Assembly: GCF_000012625.1 (NCBI RefSeq)
Contig: NC_007516.1
Span: 2,356,001-2,420,000 of the forward strand
DNA: 64,000 bases
Reading direction: 5' to 3'
Source: Synechococcus sp. CC9605
GTDB lineage: Bacteria > Cyanobacteriota > Cyanobacteriia > PCC-6307 > Cyanobiaceae
Part shown: in pieces, positions 59,821 to 64,000 of the stretch
Position numbering within the stretch: position 1 is the first letter of the stretch
How the letters are laid out: each line of letters begins with the position of its first letter
Notes under the pieces: model-generated
Databases searched by the model: none
What the model saw: the letters and a program-made list of their open reading frames with translations, nothing else
Told to the model about the DNA's origin: nothing
Made by a program: the position numbers and the translations under genes

Positions 59821-60675
59821 ATGCCCCGCATTTGTTTACTCGGAACTGGACACCTGGGAACATCTATCTGTTTGCGATTGCTCAAACAAGGCTTTGAAAT
59901 AGCTGTCTGGAATCGCAGCCCAAAAAACGTTGAACGACTCTTGAACAGAGGGGCAAAGTTGATTAATGATTTAGATGGTGCCGCAAACGAATCCGATGCC
60001 TTAATTACAACACTCCGCGATGGCACTGTCACCCAAAAGGTTGTCTACGAACTCGGTGATCTAAGTGGGCATTGCGTGATCCCGATGGGAACCATGGGCG
60101 TGAGCGAAATCCGCAACCTGGATCAACAAATTCGACGCCAAAACGGAAAGTGCCTGGAAGCTCCGGTGCTCGGCAGCAAACCCCAGGCCCTCAATGGCAC
60201 CCTGCTGGTGATGGCCGGCGGCGAAGCGCAGGTCTTCAAAGAGCAACAGCCACTTCTCGCCCACCTCTGCCAGGACCCCCTGCTCGTGGGACCGGTAGGT
60301 AGCGGCGCTGCCACCAAGCTGGCTCTCAATCAGTTGATCGCCAGCCTCACCCACAGCTTCTCCCTGTCCCTGCAACTGATTCAGCGGGCCGGCGTGCCTG
60401 TGGAAACGTTCATGGCCATCCTGCGGCCGTCAGCGCTCTATGCCCCCACCTTCGACAAGAAGTTGCAGCGGATGCTGGATCACACCTACGCCGATCCCAA
60501 CTTCAGCACCGCCCTGCTGCGCAAAGACCTGCGCCTGTTCCTGGAGGAAGCCACAACCGCTGGGCTCCAAGACCAGGGGCTGAGCGGTTTGCTGTCCCTA
60601 CTTGAACAAGCCAAGGACACCGACCTGGATGAGCAGGACTACTGCGCTCTGCATGAACTCACGGTTCTGAGATGA
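59821..60675 (+). CDS. NAD(P)-binding beta-hydroxyacid dehydrogenase family protein
   Basis: A 284-residue 3-hydroxyisobutyrate/6-phosphogluconate-like dehydrogenase: Rossmann motif [16 protein letters not shown] at the N-terminus, substrate loop [20 protein letters not shown], catalytic Lys in [14 protein letters not shown]. Possible glyoxylate/succinic-semialdehyde reductase; substrate unknown. It overlaps queC (ATGA). Confidence 0.88.
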   Translation: MPRICLLGTGHLGTSICLRLLKQGFEIAVWNRSPKNVERLLNRGAKLINDLDGAANESDALITTLRDGTVTQKVVYELGDLSGHCVIPMGTMGVSEIRNLDQQIRRQNGKCLEAPVLGSKPQALNGTLLVMAGGEAQVFKEQQPLLAHLCQDPLLVGPVGSGAATKLALNQLIASLTHSFSLSLQLIQRAGVPVETFMAILRPSALYAPTFDKKLQRMLDHTYADPNFSTALLRKDLRLFLEEATTAGLQDQGLSGLLSLLEQAKDTDLDEQDYCALHELTVLR

Positions 60676-61352
60676 GTCAACGCACTGCCATCGCGCTGCT
60701 CTCGGGGGGTTTGGATTCCGCCACCGCTGCAGCCCTTGCCCTTGAACAGGGCGACCGCGTCATCGGCCTGTCCTTTGACTACGGTCAGCGCCATCTCCGC
60801 GAATTGGACGCCGCTGCTGCCGTTGCACAGCAGCTTGGCTTGGCAGAGCATCACTGCATCAGCGTGAATCTGGCCAGTTGGGGGGGCTCAGCCCTCACCG
60901 ACGCCAGCATCTCGATACCCACCGATGGCGTAGAGGAAGGCCGCATCCCGCCCACCTATGTGCCCGGGCGCAACACCGTGTTCATCTCCGTGGGCCTCAG
61001 CCTGGCGGAGGCTCGTGGAGCCGAGCGGTTGGTGCTGGGCGTGAATGCCGTCGACTACTCGGGTTACCCCGACTGCCGGCCCGACTACCTCAACGCCTTT
61101 CAGACCCTGGCCGACCTGGCCAGCAAAGCCGGTCGGGAAGGCCATGGTGCCCAACTCTGGGCGCCCCTGGTGCAGTGGAGCAAGGTGCGCATCGTTGAGG
61201 AAGCCCTTCGCCTGGGTGTTCCGATCGAAACAACCTGGAGCTGCTACAGCGGCGGCACGCACCCCTGCGGCGTCTGCGACAGCTGCCGCATCCGTGATGC
61301 AGCGCTCCGCGAAGCAGGCCGGCCTGACCTCTGCAGTTCCACAGCGGCATGA
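60672..61352 (+). CDS. queC: 7-cyano-7-deazaguanine synthase QueC
   Basis: A 226-residue enzyme converting CDG to preQ0. ATP-binding [16 protein letters not shown], then [21 protein letters not shown] and the zinc site [14 protein letters not shown]. Overlaps the dehydrogenase upstream and pabB downstream (ATGA at each junction). Confidence 0.96.
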   Translation: MSQRTAIALLSGGLDSATAAALALEQGDRVIGLSFDYGQRHLRELDAAAAVAQQLGLAEHHCISVNLASWGGSALTDASISIPTDGVEEGRIPPTYVPGRNTVFISVGLSLAEARGAERLVLGVNAVDYSGYPDCRPDYLNAFQTLADLASKAGREGHGAQLWAPLVQWSKVRIVEEALRLGVPIETTWSCYSGGTHPCGVCDSCRIRDAALREAGRPDLCSSTAA

Positions 61353-62647
61353 TCCGCCCACACCGGCTTGAGCTGCCCTGGCAGGAGCCCCAATCCCTCG
61401 CGCACCAACTGGCCCATGCCTACGGCGAGGAAGGGATGGTCTGGCTGGATGGCGACGGCAGCAGCCTGGGCCGACGGGCCACCCTGGCAGTGGCACCCCA
61501 GGAGATCATCTGCTGCCGCGGTCTCCCCGACGAGCCAGGAGCCAGCAATCCCTTCGAGGCACTGCGGGGACTGGCCCCAGGGCATTGGTGCGGCTGGCTG
61601 AGCTATGAAGCCGCCGCCTGGGTGGAACCGGGAAACCCCTGGGCCAGCGACGGCATGGCCACGCTGTGGATCGCCCGCCACGATCCGGTGCTTCGCTTTG
61701 ATCTGCAAAAGCGCAGGCTGTGGATCGAAGCCAGCAGCACGGCTGCTCTGGACCGCCTCACCCAACAGCTGGCCTCCGTCACTGAGCAGCCCAAAGGCAA
61801 GCCCCCATCCATCCCCCTGACGGCCTGGCATCACCACACCTCAGCAGATCACTACGCCGCAGGTGTGCAGCGCATCCGTGATCTGATCGCGGCAGGCGAT
61901 CTCTTCCAAGCCAATCTCACGGCTTGTTGCAGCACAGCTTGGCCCCAGGGAGGCAATGCCCTCGAGCTGTTTGTCACCCTTAGGGAAGCCTGCCCTGCTC
62001 CCTTTGCAGGGCTGATCATCAGCGACCAAAACGAGGCGTTGTTGTCATCGTCCCCGGAGCGGTTTCTGCAGGTGAGTGCCGAGGGAGCTGTACAAACCCG
62101 GCCGATCAAAGGCACCAGGCCTCGCCATGGCGACCCCGAACAGGATGCGAATCTCGCCACGGAACTCGTGTGCAGCGATAAGGACCGGGCCGAGAACGTG
62201 ATGATCGTCGACCTGCTGCGGAATGACCTCGGTCGTGCCTGCCAGCCGGGTTCGATCCAGGTTCCCCAACTGGTGGGGCTCGAAAGTTACGCCTCCGTGC
62301 ATCACCTCACCTCGGTCGTGGAGGGACAGCTGCAGGCCGGGTTGAGCTGGGTCGATCTCCTGGAAGCCAGTTGGCCTGGGGGGTCGATCAGCGGGGCGCC
62401 GAAACTGCGGGCCTGCCAACGTTTGCATGAGCTCGAGCCCACCAGCCGAGGGCCTTACTGCGGATCACTGCTGCGGATCGACTGGGACGGCAGCTTCGAC
62501 AGCAACATCTTGATCCGATCTTTACTGCGCCAAGGCGACACCCTGCGGGCCCATGCCGGCTGCGGAATTGTCGCCGACTCGGATCCCCTTGGCGAAGCAG
62601 AGGAGTTGATGTGGAAACTGCAGCCATTGCTGGAGGCGCTGGCATGA
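61349..62647 (+). CDS. pabB: Aminodeoxychorismate synthase component I-like (chorismate-binding)
   Basis: A 432-residue chorismate-utilising enzyme: [48 protein letters not shown] and the final [12 protein letters not shown]. Its pairing with a class IV aminotransferase (4-nt overlap) supports the PabB-PabC folate branch rather than TrpE. Confidence 0.9.
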   Translation: MIRPHRLELPWQEPQSLAHQLAHAYGEEGMVWLDGDGSSLGRRATLAVAPQEIICCRGLPDEPGASNPFEALRGLAPGHWCGWLSYEAAAWVEPGNPWASDGMATLWIARHDPVLRFDLQKRRLWIEASSTAALDRLTQQLASVTEQPKGKPPSIPLTAWHHHTSADHYAAGVQRIRDLIAAGDLFQANLTACCSTAWPQGGNALELFVTLREACPAPFAGLIISDQNEALLSSSPERFLQVSAEGAVQTRPIKGTRPRHGDPEQDANLATELVCSDKDRAENVMIVDLLRNDLGRACQPGSIQVPQLVGLESYASVHHLTSVVEGQLQAGLSWVDLLEASWPGGSISGAPKLRACQRLHELEPTSRGPYCGSLLRIDWDGSFDSNILIRSLLRQGDTLRAHAGCGIVADSDPLGEAEELMWKLQPLLEALA

Positions 62648-63456
62648 CCACATCAGTCGCCTGGATCGAGGGCCAGTGGGGAACAGCTGCAAGCCTGCAG
62701 CTTCCCCTCGACGACCGCGCCCTGCTCCTGGCCGATGGCCTCTTTGAAACCGTGCTGATCCGCAACGGTGGGGCGCAACTCCTGCAGGAACATCTGCAGC
62801 GATGGAGCGAGAGTGCGGCCCTGCTGGGCATGGACCCACCACCGCAGCGAAACGCGCTGGAGCCTCTGATTACAGAAGCGATTCAGCGAAGCCAACTGAG
62901 CGAAGCCGATGGAGCCCTGCGCCTCAACTGGAGCCGGGGCAGCACACCCCAACGCGGAATCGCACTGCCGGCTCCAGGGCACCACCGCTTTTGGCTCACG
63001 CTCCAGGCCTGTGCACCAACGTTTTCAGCCGTCAGCACCATCACCAGTCGCCATGAACGCCGCAATGCTTCCAGCCGCTTGAGCCGATGCAAAACCTTCG
63101 CCTACGGGCAATCGATCCAGGCACGCAGGGAAGCCCAGGACCAAGGGGCCGAAGACGCTCTGCTCTTGAACACGGCTGGAGCTCTGTGCTGCGGAACGGC
63201 GGCCAATCTGCTGGTCCGGCGACGCGGACAGTGGCTGACACCGCCCCTCAGCAGCGGCTGTCTCCCGGGGGTGATGCGGGGCCGTGCACTCGCCCGAGGC
63301 ATCGCGGTGGAAACCGAGCTGGCGGCCGCGTTCGATGCCGACGATCAGGCTGTTCTGATCAACAGCCTCAGCTGTCGACCGATCGCATCCCACAACGGCA
63401 AACCGATGGCGGCAACGTCGACTGCAGTGGATCTATGGCAATCACTACTCCATTGA
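62644..63456 (+). CDS. pabC: Class IV aminotransferase, probable aminodeoxychorismate lyase
   Basis: A 270-residue PLP fold-type IV enzyme: LLLADGLFETVLIRNG at the N-terminus, the probable PLP lysine in LSRCKTFAYGQS, and EDALLLNTAGALCCGTAANL. Coupled to pabB, so it likely releases p-aminobenzoate and pyruvate; a branched-chain or D-amino-acid aminotransferase is the alternative. Confidence 0.85.
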   Translation: MTTSVAWIEGQWGTAASLQLPLDDRALLLADGLFETVLIRNGGAQLLQEHLQRWSESAALLGMDPPPQRNALEPLITEAIQRSQLSEADGALRLNWSRGSTPQRGIALPAPGHHRFWLTLQACAPTFSAVSTITSRHERRNASSRLSRCKTFAYGQSIQARREAQDQGAEDALLLNTAGALCCGTAANLLVRRRGQWLTPPLSSGCLPGVMRGRALARGIAVETELAAAFDADDQAVLINSLSCRPIASHNGKPMAATSTAVDLWQSLLH

Positions 63457-63475
63457 GCCAAAAGCAAGCGATGGC

Positions 63476-64000
63476 CTAGATCCGAAGAATCCGGCGCACA
63501 GCCTCGTCCCAGCCATGGGCATGGGGGGCTGCCGCCAGCTGGAAACGTCCGGCAGCGATCCCGGAATTCAACTCGGGATGGGGGCCATCGGGCCCGGGCA
63601 CAACAACAGCAATGTCGGCCACCTCGAGCAACGGCAGATCGTTGGGTGAATCCCCCAAAGCCAAGACCTGCACCTGCTCAGCACCCAGATGTCGCTTCAG
63701 GGTGGCCAAAGCCTTGCCTTTGCTGATGTCTGGGCCCAGCAGGTGACCCATGCGGTTGCCCTGCACCACCGTCAGGCCCATCCGCTGCACCAGGGCCTCA
63801 AGCCGGTGACGCCCCTCCGCCGAGGGCGGCACAAAAGGCACGCTGCAACAGCGCCGCTGGGCCTGGCGTAAAGCTTCACCGCCAAGCCCCAACAACCGCT
63901 GCCCATCCTCTTCACTGAGTTCATCCAATGGACGCAGGGGCTCACCCAACTCGGCCTCAAGACGCTGCAACTGAGGTTTCAGCGCCGTCCAATCCGGGCC
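63476..64000 (-). CDS. HAD-superfamily phosphatase (mannosyl/glucosyl-3-phosphoglycerate phosphatase-like), partial
   Basis: At least 175 C-terminal residues; the N-terminus with the first HAD Asp lies beyond the right edge. Visible features are KGKALATLKRHLG and LALGDSPNDLPLLEVADIAV with the acidic motif, as in MPGP-type Cof-like phosphatases. Such enzymes make glucosylglycerate/mannosylglycerate in picocyanobacteria (family-level inference). Confidence 0.8.
   Translation of the reverse strand, partial: GPDWTALKPQLQRLEAELGEPLRPLDELSEEDGQRLLGLGGEALRQAQRRCCSVPFVPPSAEGRHRLEALVQRMGLTVVQGNRMGHLLGPDISKGKALATLKRHLGAEQVQVLALGDSPNDLPLLEVADIAVVVPGPDGPHPELNSGIAAGRFQLAAAPHAHGWDEAVRRILRI

Overview
The window looks like a marine Synechococcus chromosome (the Synechococcus/Cyanobium picocyanobacterial group). 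Evidence: compact, high-GC housekeeping genes with 4-nt overlaps; high-light-inducible (HLI) proteins; a membrane-anchored phycobilisome linker; a Yfr2-like small RNA candidate; a DUF3104-type small protein; and agmatinase/spermidine synthase and preQ0 genes typical of these organisms. No rRNA, CRISPR array or insertion sequence was seen.

Layout. 1-28.1 kb is ordinary chromosome: glycine cleavage (gcvP partial, gcvH), a PLP enzyme, a fatty-acid desaturase, rplI-dnaB, mnmG, a chorismate-lyase-like gene, a SprT-like gene with two small downstream genes, ligA, a three-gene ABC-2 exporter, valS, a solute-binding lipoprotein coupled to an MscS-type channel, a 2OG-Fe(II) oxygenase, an SDR, an AAA-polyferredoxin fusion, a Fur-family regulator, an MBL-like protein and an hli gene. 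28.1-29.5 kb is a sparse region with small ORFs.

29485-44196 is an integrative element of about 14.7 kb in the 3' half of a tRNA-Val(UAC) gene. It is bounded by two identical 46-bp direct repeats: the intact tRNA is at the right end and a tRNA fragment at the left. Next to the left repeat lie three TTGGAGCAC motifs and a tyrosine recombinase. An excisionase-like protein, a 59-aa coupled ORF and a primase/SF3-helicase gene split by an in-frame TAA follow. A small-terminase-like gene and another TTGGAGCAC copy sit near the right repeat. This layout resembles a phage satellite or the 'tycheposons' of Prochlorococcus. The AT-richer middle carries photosynthesis and metal cargo: an HLI protein with a coupled 49-aa membrane protein, a 12-Cys metallothionein, a ferredoxin, a CpcL-like phycobilisome linker with a C-terminal membrane helix, a flavodoxin and several small membrane proteins.

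The most unusual content is a family of eleven same-strand structured repeats of about 165-215 nt between 34.8 and 42.3 kb (ten complete, one truncated). Each has a conserved leader box, a CCAATGG/CCATTGG hairpin, a second hairpin around CTGACTCC/GGAGTCAG enclosed by CGCTGA/TCAGCG, and ends in GCGTT. Compensatory changes support the folds. Several short ORFs lie between consecutive units in a 'one ORF then one repeat' pattern that recalls gene cassettes, but no integron integrase is present and the canonical attC core is missing. A second structured RNA candidate lies at 43405-43591.

44.2-64 kb returns to ordinary chromosome: a DUF2227-like protein, mazG, arfB, speE-speB, a cNMP-binding-domain protein, gcvT, aspS, a group 2 sigma factor, pyrG, queE, a 1315-aa subtilase with five near-identical 339-bp repeats, a beta-hydroxyacid dehydrogenase, queC, pabB, pabC and a partial HAD phosphatase. 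All assignments rest on reading the sequence and family knowledge; no database search was run.
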